64,000 nucleotides of DNA from Glandiceps talaboti. Its lineage: Eukaryota; Hemichordata; Enteropneusta; Spengelidae. This document shows, piece by piece, positions 1 through 11,615 of this stretch. The stretch covers positions 2,655,109 through 2,719,108 of the forward strand of contig NC_135567.1 of assembly GCF_964340395.1 (NCBI RefSeq), written 5' to 3'. The stretch's first letter is position 1, and every line of letters begins with the position of its first letter. The position numbers were made by a program, and so were the translations under genes. Below the pieces are notes generated by a model that saw nothing but the letters and a program-made list of their open reading frames with translations, did not search any database and was not told the origin of the DNA.

Positions 1-487
1 TACACATGGTGTACATTTTATACATTCATATGGCTTAGGGGTGTACTGCCAATTTGGGCAAGACCATAGGGGGGATGTTTTTCAAAAAATGAGGAATAAG
101 CTGCATTAAATTGTTACCTCTTACTTTTGAAATAAGTCACATCCATCATGTATACCTCCTGTTATGATGAAATTCAATATCAATATCTGATAGATAGAAA
201 TGTACCTCAGGTAGTAATGTTGGTAGGATTGTTGTTGTGACTGACAGTGAGATGTGAATAGGATTTTTGTCAAACCAGAATACCCTGTTTCAGTATAACT
301 AGACTCCATTGTATATAGTTTTAAAAAGCAAAACTAATAGAAATGAAAATTATGGAGTCAAACCCAATTATGATGCAAGTTAAATTAGGAAGCCTTCAGT
401 AATTACAGTGGGGTCAAGGGAATACACCTCTACGGAAAGGTACCCAGATTTTGATCAGAACGAGGCTAAAGGGGGTAAAGTTCAGAG

Positions 488-706
488 ATGTGCCACCATT
501 TGAACACAATTTTTTTTGTTTACATTAGCAACCAGTGTATCATTTACAAACTTATCGATAGTGAATTATATACAAGCATGGGAAAGTGGTATTGTGCTGC
601 AGCTTGTTATACAAATCAAGCAGACAAGTGTCCAGATGTGTTATGGCATCAGTTTTCCTTTATTTACAATTTTCTGAACTTCCTATCTGGCCTAGTAGAG
701 ACTTAG
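488..706 (+). pseudogene. THAP zinc-finger N-terminal fragment of a DDE transposase
   Basis: The frame is open for 72 codons. The likely true start is the ATG at 578. From there the peptide begins MGKWYCAAACYTN and continues to DKCPDVLWHQFSF. This resembles the start of a THAP C2CH DNA-binding domain: two cysteines a few residues apart, then a Phe/Trp-His-x-Phe block. The distal C-x2-H pair is not seen before the stop at 704-706, so the domain is cut short. It lies 85 bp upstream of a DDE_Tnp_4-type catalytic fragment in the same orientation, as expected for THAP-plus-DDE transposases of the ISL2EU/Harbinger group. THAP identity is inferred from motif order and neighbourhood. Confidence 0.5.
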
Positions 707-790
707 TTGATAAGAACATGCCTATAGTATTTAAGGGATAAGTATCCAAGTTAAAGGTGTATTATTGCTTGTACTGAATTAAAATGTGAA

Positions 791-1260
791 GTGTCAAAGG
801 ACTACTCAATCCCGGCTGAACTTTGGTCAGAGTACAAGTCACATGACACATTCAAAGGCTTAGTGGGAATAGACTCATCAGTTTCTGTATCATTTATTAG
901 CAATTTATTTGGAGAGTCAACATCTGACAGGATTATCACAGAGAAATATGGAATTCTTGATTTACTAGAACCAAATGACAGTTTGATGGCTGACAAAGGT
1001 TTTGAATTGAGGGACATGTTAATTGACAGGGGTGTAACACTGAATACTCCCCTCAAATGTCAACCAGGACAAAATCAAATGAAATCCAGTGATGTTTTTG
1101 AAACCCAGAAAATAGCCAGTGTCTGAATACATATTGAGCGGGCTATTAGAAGGATAAAGGGGTGGCACATTTTTGATCAGGTGATCCCTTTGACATTGTA
1201 TGGATCCATAGAACAGATTTGGTTAGTGTGCTGTAGTCTAGTGAATTTCCAAAACCAATT
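791..1260 (+). pseudogene. DDE_Tnp_4-type transposase fragment (ISL2EU/Harbinger-like)
   Basis: The frame from 791 shows the usual middle part of a DDE superfamily-4 transposase: a TFKGLVGID block, an SDRIIT block, then a LEPNDSLMADKGF block containing a catalytic Asp. The frame hits TGA at 1124-1126. It then continues in the same frame with the typical C-terminal block (IHIERAIRRIKGWHIF, then IPLTLYGSIEQIWLVC), which carries the catalytic Glu in IERA. The TGA sits where the family has a basic residue before IHVER, so a CGA-to-TGA change is the simple explanation. The first catalytic Asp region is absent. It pairs with the YqaJ/SWIM gene remnant on the opposite strand at 3.3-5.8 kb. Confidence 0.75.
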
Positions 1261-1289
1261 TTGTCATGTTGTGATATATAGGTCACAGT

Positions 1290-3290
1290 GTAAATAGGGA
1301 TGTGGTGGGGATGATAGTAATATGGTGTATTTCTTTATTAAAAGTGCATTTTTTTGAATAAATGAAAGTACAACACTACAAAGGTTATCTCTTGAAAATA
1401 AACTTTATTTATTTCTGATGTACTGATTGAACACATCATATATATATACAAATTATGAATAAAAATGTTCCAAATCATCCATTATTTTCCTTGACATTTC
1501 ACAAATTATACTTGAACAGGTATAATTACAATAATTCTCCAATATTTCTCTTTATTCAACCAGAAAATACTCACAACCTACTTCTCATGTAGCGACTCAT
1601 AGTGACCCCCCCCCCCCCCCCCCCCCCGTTAGGTCACTCATATTTTCCTTGGCTGAATGAAGAATAACATTGGTGAATAACATCTAATGATACCATGCAT
1701 AAGCCAAATTAATGTTTTTGAACAGAAAATAAAGATTATGTACCCTGATGGCTGTATGTTATGACAAACAAAGCCTAAATACCTCACCATTATTTTTCCA
1801 AATGTTTTTCATACATTATGCTTTAAGATGTATACTATTATATTATTCCCAATATTTGTCTTCATTCATCCAGACAATACTTGTAACCTAATGTTTTGTT
1901 ACTACTGACAAGTAGTGACTAGTCTCCTAAGGTCAACCATACTTGCCATGGCTGAGCAAAGAAAAATATTGAGGAACAATATTTAGATATTTTGCTTAGT
2001 TTTACAAAAAAAGATCACACTTTACACGTCATATTATACACAGAATACAAATCAAGTGGTCATAGGATACTACTCTTTCTTGTGTGTATTAGAAATTGAC
2101 TAAACCATGAAGTGATGTGACCAAATGGTCGATGTTGGTGAATAACACTCACTACTTTGATTTACAAAGGTTGTAACACACAAGCAGCTCAAGATTTTTA
2201 GCATTGAGCTTTCGACTCACTACTTTGTTATCACCTTAAAATCTCAGATGTAAATATGAGAAAATTTGTTCTGAACAATGTTTTATCCTAGTGAAAACCA
2301 CGCAAGGGTTGATAAAATATTGCTTATTCAGCAATGAAGTATACTTCATTGTTAATATTGTAACATAGTAGAGACTCACTGATAAAGCTGTATATATTTG
2401 TATCCTACTTCCCTCCCTACTATTTCAATATCTCGACTTATATTATGCACCTTTTATATACATAATATTTCTCATTTGAAGTGATCATTAAAATTGATTT
2501 TCTTTTAAAATAGTATGTATCTTTTTTATTACAACAGAAAACAAACTTTCAACTACCTATGATAGACAAACTAAATCTATTGTTGCACAAAGTAAAACAT
2601 AGTATCAGACGAATTACCCTACAGTAAGTGTAATAACATCAACTTTCTGTATAAACTTGTATCAACATGTTGCAACAATGGTTTTAGTTTCTGTCTATAT
2701 AAGAAGCAAAAAGTTAACTCCCCTTGATTATTCAACTCACTTTAATATGTTGTAAAGTTTATAAATAAGGCATCATTTTCAACTACAGTCAGGACAAATA
2801 ATACACACACAGCACTTATTAAAGATCACTCAGGAACAAATTGACATCAAAACAAAAAACAGCAATTGTTGAGTATACACAAAGAGGTTTGATAACTGAG
2901 AACAGTGTTATTTGTTTGGTCATATCCAGGAACTGGTACACTTTACACCATTATTATATCACATATAATCATTGGGTATCAAGAACTTTTTAAACGATAT
3001 CATAATCTCAGTTACCATGACTTTGTGTATACAGAACCACCTCTATCAATCTATGCCAACATCGATTTGCTCCTAAATATGAAATTAGTATGTTGAGTTG
3101 CATTTTTGATACCAACACTGTCCAAAAGTTAGACTATTTTTACAGACTTTGCCACTTCATTTTTTGCTAAATTTAGTCTACATATCTATGTAATATAAAA
3201 TGCCTTTGGTGGAAAAATGTGTCCAGCACTTCCTGACTTACAAGCAGAACTACAACATTTGTTTATCCGTGTCTTATAATTCTGTCATGT
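1290..3290. other. Non-coding AT-rich stretch with a poly-C run and a diverged duplication
   Basis: I see no convincing gene. A run of about 24 C lies near 1604-1627. A segment around 1537-1690 resembles a segment around 1847-1990: both contain a TCCAATATTT-like start, a block ending in AACCTA, and a later TTGGCTGAAT/CATGGCTGAG block. This suggests an old tandem duplication of about 310 bp. The small ORFs here look like chance. Confidence 0.5.
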
Positions 3291-3301
3291 TAAGTATCTG
3301 A

Positions 3302-3736
3302 TCATTTCAATATAAACTGCAGTAAGTATGCCATGGCTGACATTTTATGTACCCAAAGTTCCTCACTGAATCTTACTCTTTCAACATAGAGTTCATCATG
3401 TCTAGTGTACACAACAAACTCACACCATTTAAGACCACTGAGGGCCATTTGACCTTGTACCTGATAGAAATAATTGTGCTGGGAGTTCAACCTGACTTTG
3501 CCATTATCATTAACAAGACAGAAGTGACCAAAAGGATCATGTTCTAGTACATCATACACATTTTGATCTGGAGTGCCACCAAGATGTGGTACAGATGGAT
3601 TAATGATTAATCCAACATTTGAGGTCACTACTGGTGAACCATGGTTACTCATGTACTTTCTATACAACTCACAAACAAGTTTTTCATTTTCTTTACCAAA
3701 TTGAATTGCTTCTATGTTGGATAAATCCCTTGGGTG
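3302..3736 (-). pseudogene. YqaJ-type (lambda-exonuclease-like) nuclease domain, ISL2EU accessory protein
   Basis: The minus frame is open from 3736 to 3302. It reads through IEAIQFGKENEKLV, where the Glu region is typical of YqaJ helix 1, then GGTPDQNVYD, which holds the metal-binding Asp, then HNYFYQVQGQMALSG and WCEFVVYTRHDELYVERV. This order is the YqaJ/PD-(D/E)xK family as found in invertebrate transposon proteins. The E-x-K segment expected between the SPD-like motif and the YQVQ block is missing: the sequence passes straight from VYDVLEHDPFG to HFCLVNDNGK. The domain is therefore probably inactive. An upstream stop (positions 3737-3739) separates it from its SWIM exon. No intact start is visible. 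Confidence 0.75.
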
Positions 3737-3777
3737 TTATAAATTATCTGGAAATGTGTCTGTTACTGTTCTTGTAA

Positions 3778-3814
3778 CTAAAACAAACAAACAAACAAAC
3801 AAACAAACAAACAG
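3778..3814. repeat. (AAAC)n microsatellite
   Basis: About nine tandem AAAC units lie just upstream (minus sense) of the YqaJ fragment. Confidence 0.9.
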
Positions 3815-4689
3815 AATGTTTAGTCAATATATTTCAGGTTCAGTTACTCCTCAGTAACTTATTCAGTATTTATTTGAGTTCATTTATCATTTTATCTAAT
3901 AAAACAGCACTGTCTAATTTTGAAGATAAATTTGATTAATAATTTCAACAATGTGACTAATCCAAATGAAATGTGAGAGCCAGTGTTGAAAGGCTGGGTG
4001 TATTTGCTTGTCGAGCTCTTGTATTCTCTGTTTTGTCAGAAGTATAGTAAGGGAAAGTACAACAGGTAAAACACACAGCAAGTGTGCAGTAGCCTGAGTA
4101 CTTTAACAATGGTACTGATGTGTCAAGGAGATATGTTCATCCAATACTGTAGATTTTGTGAAAAGTAAACTGTGATCATTTGATTTTGAGTACAAGGAAT
4201 ACTGCGGACATTTCCACTTACATATGCATACAGGTATGCAAGTGTATTTTTGATATTGCACAGCAGTGTTATGAACTGATGCATGTAAGACTAGTACCCG
4301 GGGGGGGGGGGGGTTACTTTCCCTATTTCACTATACATATCCAGCCGCAAGACTTGGAGTGTGTTTTTGAACCCTTTGGTCTATAAGGTCTGTCTTTTTT
4401 TTTGAGCTGAAGAGTCTAAAATGGGGTCCATCCTACATTACTTTCAATTTTCCTTCATCAAAAATGTGGTCCGTTGTCATGCCATTTATCAAATCATAAC
4501 TGCCATTAAATGCCTCTCAAAATGTTCCTGGGGGAAAAATATAAAAGTGAAAACTCATTATGCAATCCACCATTTCCTAAATATGGAACTACTACAAAAT
4601 GTATTTTGGTCTAAAAATTTGATTTTGTAAAAACCTGTAATGGTTTGAAATGAGGTATTGATTTAGAATGGTGTCTTGGGTTGACAGTA

Positions 4690-5007
4690 TTAGCCACACA
4701 CCAGAACTTGCACCACCCCCCCCCCCCCAGGACTTGTACACTTGTAAATTACTGTAGATGTTACATACCCAGCAACACATTCTGATTTGCAAACTGCCCT
4801 AACCACACATTTAGTGTTTGATTTACTAAGCACCACCATCACACTGTGTTTTCTTCCCTTCATCATAGATGCCCAGCAGTAACCCTTTATATAAACCAAC
4901 TCTTTTTTGGTATCCTCAGCTAGTTTGATGCCATGAACAAACTTAGAGTGGAAGAGGGCAAATCATTTACTAAAGTTGTTGCCAGTTTTGATGCTACTGC
5001 TGTTACC
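4690..5007 (-). pseudogene. SWIM zinc-finger exon of the ISL2EU-like YqaJ gene
   Basis: A minus-strand acceptor (ATTACAG, ending near 5008) precedes a frame containing FVHGIKLAEDTKKELVYIKG, then YCWASMMKGRKHSVMVVLSK, then CVVRAVCKSECVAGYV. Transposon-linked YqaJ proteins carry a SWIM-like zinc finger of the form C-x-C...G.C.H at this place, after a V.A.C.C.AG block. Here the first cysteines are present but the C-x-H half has decayed. One in-frame TGA lies near 4960. A homopolymer of C (about 4719-4731, G-run on the coding strand) disrupts the 3' end. The match to SWIM is by pattern; the exon sits between the N-terminal exon at 5.6 kb and the nuclease domain at 3.3-3.7 kb in the correct order. 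Confidence 0.55.
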
Positions 5008-5603
5008 CTGTAATATGATACATAACAAAATAATCACTACCGGGGTAATTTAAATATAATACAATCTTGTCAGTAGTTTCGGTTGTCACCCAGTCAGTAA
5101 CATCTATGAATAAAAGACAATAAGTGTTTACTTTTTATTGTCTACAAGCTAAAGGTTCATGAATATGCGTCGAGATTTATGAATATTAACCATAGTAAAT
5201 CGTAACTACTGGTAGCTACTCGTCTTTACTCGTTACGATGCATAATTATGATGTTTTTGATTTTGATGTCGTCCCTAACGTAAATCATTTATATCTGGAC
5301 TATCCAAATGAATACAATTTAAAAACAGTTCTTCCTAAATCAAGGAAAATAGCCAATCATTATATTCACATGTACATTTAATTTGTACTATAATTATGTA
5401 CACTACAAAAATAAGTGACATATTGTATGTGGCCTAGTATATACTGTTGGTACTTAACAAACAAACATCAGCATATTTTCCAAAATGAGGGACATGTCAT
5501 AGATCTGTGAAGTTCAATTATATCCCATAATTCAAAATTAATAATATATCATGACATTGACAAGAAAAAAATAATGTCTACTTTACATAATGTGGTTGCT
5601 TAC

Positions 5604-5775
5604 CTCAATTTTATTTGAGAATTTGCGGTACAGTTCTAAAGCAACATCTATATCTCCAGATGTCAGGAATGGTAACTTTGTCAAATCTCTAGTAAATTTG
5701 TTATCTGATGGTGTCTTGGACAGAAGTTGATATCTTTCAGGAAGCTTGAACGATGTTGATGACTTCAGTACTTTT
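5604..5775 (-). pseudogene. Probable upstream coding exon of the ISL2EU-like YqaJ gene
   Basis: The minus frame is open for 57 codons and includes FKLPERYQLLSKTPSDNK and FTRDLTKLPFLTSGDIDVAL. It ends with a canonical donor (GAG followed by GTAAGC, the GT at 5602-5603). The RDLTKLPFLTSGDI segment resembles the N-terminal 'R.L.KLP.....DI' region seen before the SWIM finger in these proteins. The next acceptor downstream on this strand is at about 5008, in front of the SWIM exon. The acceptor of this exon is weak and A-rich, so its 5' edge is uncertain. Confidence 0.45.
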
Positions 5776-6592
5776 AAGTTTTTTAATATTATAATATGAT
5801 TTATTCACATCTGGGTCAAACACTTTGACTTTTAGTTCCCCCTTATAATTATTTACCCTTGAAGGATATGAAGAATGTACAAGATATTAAATATTTCTTT
5901 TCAAAAACATTGGTTTTAGAAGATAATTTTTTTAGAGAATTTATCAAAAATCTTTAAATAGTACTGACAGTCACACAGAACAAATCAAGGACAAACAGAC
6001 ATGAATACATCCATCTGTTCATCAGCACTGTATTAACATTACACATATAATACACCTTTCATCTGTTTAAAGTTTGATAGTGCTACATTTACATATATAT
6101 ATTTGCGTTTTCACAGACAACACTTGTTTTATGGATATCAGCTGATGACAAGAAATCCATTTCTACACAGTGTAATAATGTAAAACAATTGTAGCACGTA
6201 CAGGAGTCAAAAATCATCAAGTAATGTTATTACATAATACTGTTCTTTAATATATACACGTAGCACAATATCAGCCACCGCTTGACCTGTAGGAACCGTT
6301 GTATTTGCTAATTAAGTTATACATGTTCCAAAAACAATGTAGCATTGTACAAACAATGTACTGTTTCCAGCCACACTCAAAGTAATTTCATGCAATATTA
6401 GTTTTATGCTAGAATGATGGCAAAGCTAGCTCTACCGATGCCTTGTACAGATGATCCGTCCCGATGTCGTGTGAACAGGTCGATATTTTTGCTGAGCTCT
6501 AGACTATATTGTGAGACTGACACCGTGTAACCACACACAAGCATGAAGTAAGAAACCTCAGCAGACAATAAAATGTGACAAATCAAACCTAC

Positions 6593-6770
6593 CGATCAAC
6601 CAAGATTTTTTTGTAACAGATACTGGTAGCGTTCTGCATTTCAGCCAAAACGAAAGCTCTGGCACCCTCAATGTTTTTTATCTCTCTTGCCGAGATCAGA
6701 ACCAGAGTAAGCCCAACACTGTCGAGAGCAAGAGAACACAGGTACATTCACTGCCGCCATTGCTAAAGAT
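6593..6770 (-). other. Possible first exon and promoter region (minus strand)
   Basis: On the minus strand an AATGGCGGC motif near 6761 resembles a YY1/initiator element. It is followed by an open frame from an ATG at 6747 (MYLCSLALDSVGLTLVLISA and onward) for about 51 codons, up to a consensus donor (CG then GTAGGT at 6592). It would feed into the exon at 5.6 kb. An alternative ATG in the GGCGGC context starts another frame of about 32 codons. I do not recognise the peptide, and coding status is unsure. Confidence 0.25.
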
Positions 6771-6784
6771 GTCTGCTACCAACG

Positions 6785-7530
6785 CAACATAGTCCCACCC
6801 CTGACCACGCCCATAGCAACAGCAAAACGGTGGTGTATTTCACAAAGATAATAACAGGGATTAATAGACAATTGAATAAACGGTCAAAAAATGTATGTAA
6901 ATTTGCCTAGCAACAAGACCACGCCCATAGCAACAGCCAAATAATCACATATATTGCAAAGATAACAGGAGTAGAAAGACAAATGAATAAACATTCAAAA
7001 AATGTATGCAAATGTGCCTAGCAACAAGACCACGCCCATAGCAACAGCCAAATGATCACATATATTGCAAAGATAACAAAGGGGATTAATAGACAATTAA
7101 ATAAACATTCAAAAAATGTATTTAAATATGCCTAGCAACAAGACCACGCCCATCGCAACAGCCAAATAATCACATATATTGCAAAGATAACAACAGGAAT
7201 AGAAGACAAATGAATAAACATTCAAAGAATGTATGCAAGTGTGCCTAGCAACAAGACCACGCCCATAGCAACAGCCAAATGATCACATATATTGTGAAGA
7301 TAACAATGGGGATTAATAGACAATTGAATAAACATTCAAAAAATGTATGTAAATATGCCTAGCAACAAGACCACGCCCATAGCAACAGCCAAATGATAGC
7401 ATATATCTTAAAGATAGCAACATGGTTGGATAGGCAACTGGATAGTCATTCACCAAATGAACACTTATTGTTAGCATGTTAGCATTTATAAAAACTATAC
7501 AGTTGTGCTACAATGCCATTGGCGGTATTT
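6785..7530 (+). repeat. 113-bp tandem repeat array with a fixed right end
   Basis: Six units are spaced 112-114 bp apart; the CAACAAGACCACGCCCATAG motif or close variants occur near 6797, 6910, 7022, 7136, 7249 and 7363. Each unit continues with AACAGCCAAATGATC, ATATTGCAAAGATAACA and AAATGAATAAACATTC. The last unit runs into a non-repeated tail ending CTACAATGCCATTGG at about 7529. The same tail closes the array near 14356, so the family has a defined terminus. Confidence 0.85.
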
Positions 7531-7533
7531 TTT

Positions 7534-8898
7534 AATATCTTGTTGGTGGACATTGATAAGACTGCGAGGGTACAAAATTTTTGGAATAACAAGGGTTTTG
7601 ATGATCTAAGTTATACCAATAATAGATAAATTGCGCCAATTCCAACTGTGTAATACATTTGTAAGACTCTTAATTGGCGAGCTCATATTTTTTCTCATAT
7701 GCTACTTTGCGATTATAAGAAAAGAAAATTCCAACAATCTTGATAGGTGACATAGGCCATTTCACCGCGAACAGCCTATCTTGACGAGAACTCCATTTCC
7801 CTAACCAAAGTGCTTCAGACTTGTCATAATTTACACTCAGACCCGATACCAATGAAAAATTACTGAGTAGTGAAAAAAGGTTCTTGACAGATTGTTCGTT
7901 ACTTAAAAAACATGTAAGGTCATCAGCATAGGCAGAACTTTTAATCTCATAACCCTCAACCCCAATACCCTGTATATTCTCATCCAGCTGTAGTTTAATT
8001 AATAGGGCTTCTAATGAGAGTATGAATAAAATAGGTGACAATGGGTCTCCTTGTCTGACTCCTCTTGTAAGATCGAAGTAACCAGTAGATAAACCTCTGT
8101 TCATGACACAGCTTGAAGGGTTATGATAAAAAGTAGGACCCAAGTAATAAGGGAAGGTCCAATATTAAAATTTTCCAAACATTGAAACATAAATTTCCAT
8201 TCCAAACTATCAAAAGCCTTTTTAAAGTCATTGGCCAATAGGACACCAGGTAAGTCCAAGTCCTTTGTATAATCCAGAATGCCTTCAATCAAACGAACAC
8301 ATTGGCCAATAGAGCGATTTTTGACAAAGGCTGTCTGGGTTACACTGACAAGACTCTCTAGAACTTTTCCCATTCTTTTAGCAATGCAACGAGAACCTAT
8401 TTTATAATCAGTATTTAGTAAAGTTATAGGGCGCCAGTTAGAAATATATCTTTTATCTTTATCTTTTTTCTCTATAAGAGTAATCACTCCCTGAGATTGG
8501 CTACTAGAGAGATGACCCTTTTTATATGCTTCATTTAGGGAATCAATGACAAAAGGTCCCACGCTATGCCAAAAAGTTTGATAGAACTCAACTGTAAGGC
8601 CGTCATTACCTGGTGTCCTATTCTTATTCATACTGGAGAGAGAGTTGAAACACTCCTGCAGTGTAAGTGTCCCCTCACATCCTCCCTGGTCACTTTGACT
8701 GAGTTTTGGAAAGTTTGCCTCATTAAGGAACAAGTCGACAACAGAATCATCAACAACATAGTTACGCGTGGCATAGAGCTTGGCATAGAAGGCCTTCATA
8801 TAATTTTTAATATCCTTAGGATTTGTCAACAGATTTTCTGAAGAATCATACAGTTGTGTAATTTGTGATTTTTTTGCCTTATATTTTTCCAAACTCAA
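7534..8898 (-). pseudogene. L1/Tx1-like reverse transcriptase domain
   Basis: The frame from 8898 carries FLSLEKY-type linker sequence, then NRTPGNDGLTVEFYQ, IEKKDKDKRYISNWRPITLL and LLANDFKKAFDSLEW with a catalytic Asp. A one-base shift near 8120 moves the frame. It then reads TRGVRQGDPLSPILF and SAYADDLTCFLSN, with the YADD active site intact, and VNYDKSEALWLGKW. Further single-base shifts occur around 7670 and 7600, after which thumb-like sequence (VLHSWNWRNLSII, then KPLLFQKFCTLAVL) is still readable to about 7534. The catalytic motifs are all present but the frame is broken, so this copy cannot make the enzyme. Confidence 0.85.
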
Positions 8899-8940
8899 AA
8901 AATATTTAGTGTTTTTTCACCTAACTCATACCAGTGTACT

Positions 8941-10036
8941 CTAGCTAGACCTTACTATAGCACCCTCTGTCAGGTGATCATATTCAAGTTGTAACTCATT
9001 ACGAGTTTTCTCTATGGCAGATTTAACCTCCTCTGACTCCCTGTTACAAAGCTCCATGTCAAGGTCCCTCAAGCGTGATTCAAGGGTAGTTACATGCATA
9101 TTTCTCTCTCTTGCTTTTGTTTTGCTATAGTTGATTGTAATGGTTTTAATTTTGTACTTAATGAATTCCCACAACCCCTGTTTGTTTTGTGGATCATGGT
9201 ACTCCATCACCCATCCCTGTAAACTATCTTGTATAAGCTGTGGATATTCAGAATCTTTTAGAAGGCTATTGTTGAATTTCCAAAGAGAATTACCTAGTTT
9301 TCCCCTTTTATCACCCATGGAAAGCACAATGGCAGAGTGGTCTGATAAGATGTTTGGCACAATATCACATAAACTAATTGATGACTGAAGTGAATTGCTA
9401 ATTAATAAGTAATCCAAACGACTCTGGGTTAAAATTGGGCGTAAACGGCGCCAAGTATACCGTCTTGATGATGGATTTCTAATACGCCAGACGTCAATTA
9501 AGTCCAAATCATTCATAACGTTTTCAAACATCTCACCAGACCGTTTCCAGGCAGTGTCATTCCCACCATATCTATCCAATACTTGGTTTAAACAAAAATT
9601 GTGATCTCCACCCCAAATAATTTCCCTTTGTGGATCAGTGTGGAACTCACTAAGTACATCAGACAGTTGTTCCATAAATAAACTATGGGGGCCTTCAAAG
9701 TTTGGTGCATATGTATTAATCAAAAGGAGTGGCTTATTTGCTATGTCTATAGATATTAAATCTCCCATCTAAGTCAGTCTTAACTTTGTGAATCACAAAG
9801 TCAACATCTCTAATAATTGTAGCAACCCCTCTACTTGCAGATGTTCCATGGGAAAATACAAAGTGACCAGGGAAGAGTTTGGACCAATTGGTCTCACCAT
9901 CTTGTGTACTGTGTGCTTCTTGGAGCATAATGATATTATAATTACCTTTTTTCAACCAGTCAAAAACCTTTTTCCTCTTTCTTTGGTTTCCCAAACCTCT
10001 GATGTTAAAAGAAATTACCTTCAAGTTTTCAGACAC
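8941..10036 (-). pseudogene. L1/Tx1-like apurinic-type endonuclease domain (ORF2 N-terminus)
   Basis: ORF2 begins at ATG 10036 with KVISFNIRGLGN and IIMLQEAHSTQDGE; the Asn and Glu of an exonuclease-endonuclease-phosphatase fold are present. A frameshift near 9750 leads into a second frame with LLLINTYAPN, GGDHNFCLNQV, TQSRLDYLLIS and NILSDHSAIVLS, covering the Asp and His catalytic positions. The frame ends at a stop near 8941. Linker sequence continues out of frame and returns to the reverse transcriptase frame after an A-run near 8908 that appears to have lost one base. All endonuclease signature motifs are recognisable; the copy is inactive because of the shifts. Confidence 0.85.
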
Positions 10037-10039
10037 TGT

Positions 10040-10690
10040 ACAATAATACTATGAATAAAATTCAATCTAATTTTACAGAACGGTGAAAACATGAAAACAT
10101 ACACTAGACAACCAAATAAGACATGTCCACAAAAACTCGCAATGCAGAAAAAATCACCCCCACTAACTACAACATCAGTGGAAATCCCACATGCGAAGAA
10201 AAACGGAAAACAGTTCAAAAAGAAAAACCATGCTGCCAAACAGGCGCATTGGAAGCTGCCCATCATGTTAGAAAAAATAGGTGACAAAAACTGCAACAAT
10301 GTGTAGTTATACAAATGTGCGAGAATGCAAATTCCATTATAAATTAGCATACTGATCTACTGCCAATCCCATGTTCATTCAATAAAACAGAATAGCCGTG
10401 AAGCAAAAACGGAACAAAAAAAACAGGTGCATAATTATCAGGACTATTCAAGCATAACAGGTAGGGGAAAGTAACTCTATACTTGCAAGAGCAATATTAC
10501 ACGTCACCCCGGGCCCACGGCCCCAAAATACTTTACCTGAAAATTTCTACACCCAAAATCTTGAAAAATGAAAGAAAAAGAAAAAAAAAACACGGCATTT
10601 TCTACATCTTACTGTGAATAAATAGCTATAGATACACACAAAATAAATAGCAAAAATGTGGTTTAACATGTTCATACAGACCAATCTGTT
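10040..10690 (-). other. Inter-ORF region of the L1-like element
   Basis: Non-coding spacer between ORF1 and ORF2. A 109-codon minus frame here is rich in Phe and Cys without any family motif and is probably chance. Confidence 0.5.
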
Positions 10691-10693
10691 ATT

Positions 10694-11615
10694 TCAGTCT
10701 CGATTAATTCGAATGTCAAGTGCCACGAGTACCATTGATCGTAAGCTTGCCGTTTGCAAAACGAACACATTTTCCTTGTAGGCCTTCTCCATTACATCTC
10801 TCAGTCCTTGCTTTAGTTTAAAGTCCGCATTGCACATATCAACTTGCACAAATATTCCGGAATCTTTCAGTACTTCTCGTTTTTTCATTAGAATGCTGTC
10901 GCTGTATTCGTAGAGGGAACTTGACAATTATGTGTCTTGGAGACAGAGGACGGTTTCCATTGACAGGGTTTCTAGCTGGTGGTGTGCGGTGCGCGTTATC
11001 AATAATGATGTCCGACATGCGAAGCTTTTCTTTCAGTATAGTTTTTATCACCTCAACACAGCTTTCTCGCTTTTCTTCCTTCACTCCACCGAAGCGCAGA
11101 TTGTATGATCTTGAATACCTTTCCATATTTAAACACGTATTTTCAATCATTTTCATCTTATCATTCGTAGTCTGCAGAGAATTAGCCAGTTCTTCATATC
11201 GCTTTTCCTGGTCTTCAACCCGCGTCTTCAGAGTTGTCAGTTCGTCTTCTGTGTAGTTGACGCTGGCCTCAATGTCAACAACTTTTCTTTCAACCGTCTC
11301 TATGCGCCCTAGTATTACCTTCTGCTCTTCTCTCATTTCATTTAGTGTTTTAGCCATACCGTCCACAGTTGAAACTAGTCCGGCAAGGCATTCATTAATA
11401 ATTGACCTCATTTCCATGACAGGTATGCTAGTTGCGTCTTCCGACGTACCGCTGCGAGTGTCAGAACTTGGGTTACTACTGCGAGTGCAGGTGTCAGAAC
11501 CTGAGTCACATGCTGCCTCGTGGCTACCATCTTGGAAGTATTTTGACGTGCACATACTAGTAGTTTTTTGTGGCCGGCTTCTCAACACAGAGCGAGTATC
11601 CATAGCAGTTGACAC
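10694..11615 (-). pseudogene. L1-like ORF1 protein (coiled coil plus RRM-like domain)
   Basis: The frame starts at ATG 11615. It has a Ser/Thr-rich N-terminus, then a long heptad-like coiled coil (about residues 70-165), then MERYSRSYNLRFGGVKEEK and AHRTPPARNP...SPRHIIVKF, which match the RNA-binding core of L1 ORF1p. A single-base frameshift just after HIIVKFP (near 10920) moves the remaining C-terminal part (SILMKKREVLKDSG and ADFKLKQGLRDVMEKAY) into the frame of a second ORF ending at 10694. ORF1p trimers bind the element RNA as a chaperone; this copy is disabled. Confidence 0.8.

Noticed and set aside
10021-10350. 109-codon minus ORF between ORF1 and ORF2 of the L1-like element.
   Set aside because: Phe/Cys-rich with no family match; the position is the inter-ORF spacer.
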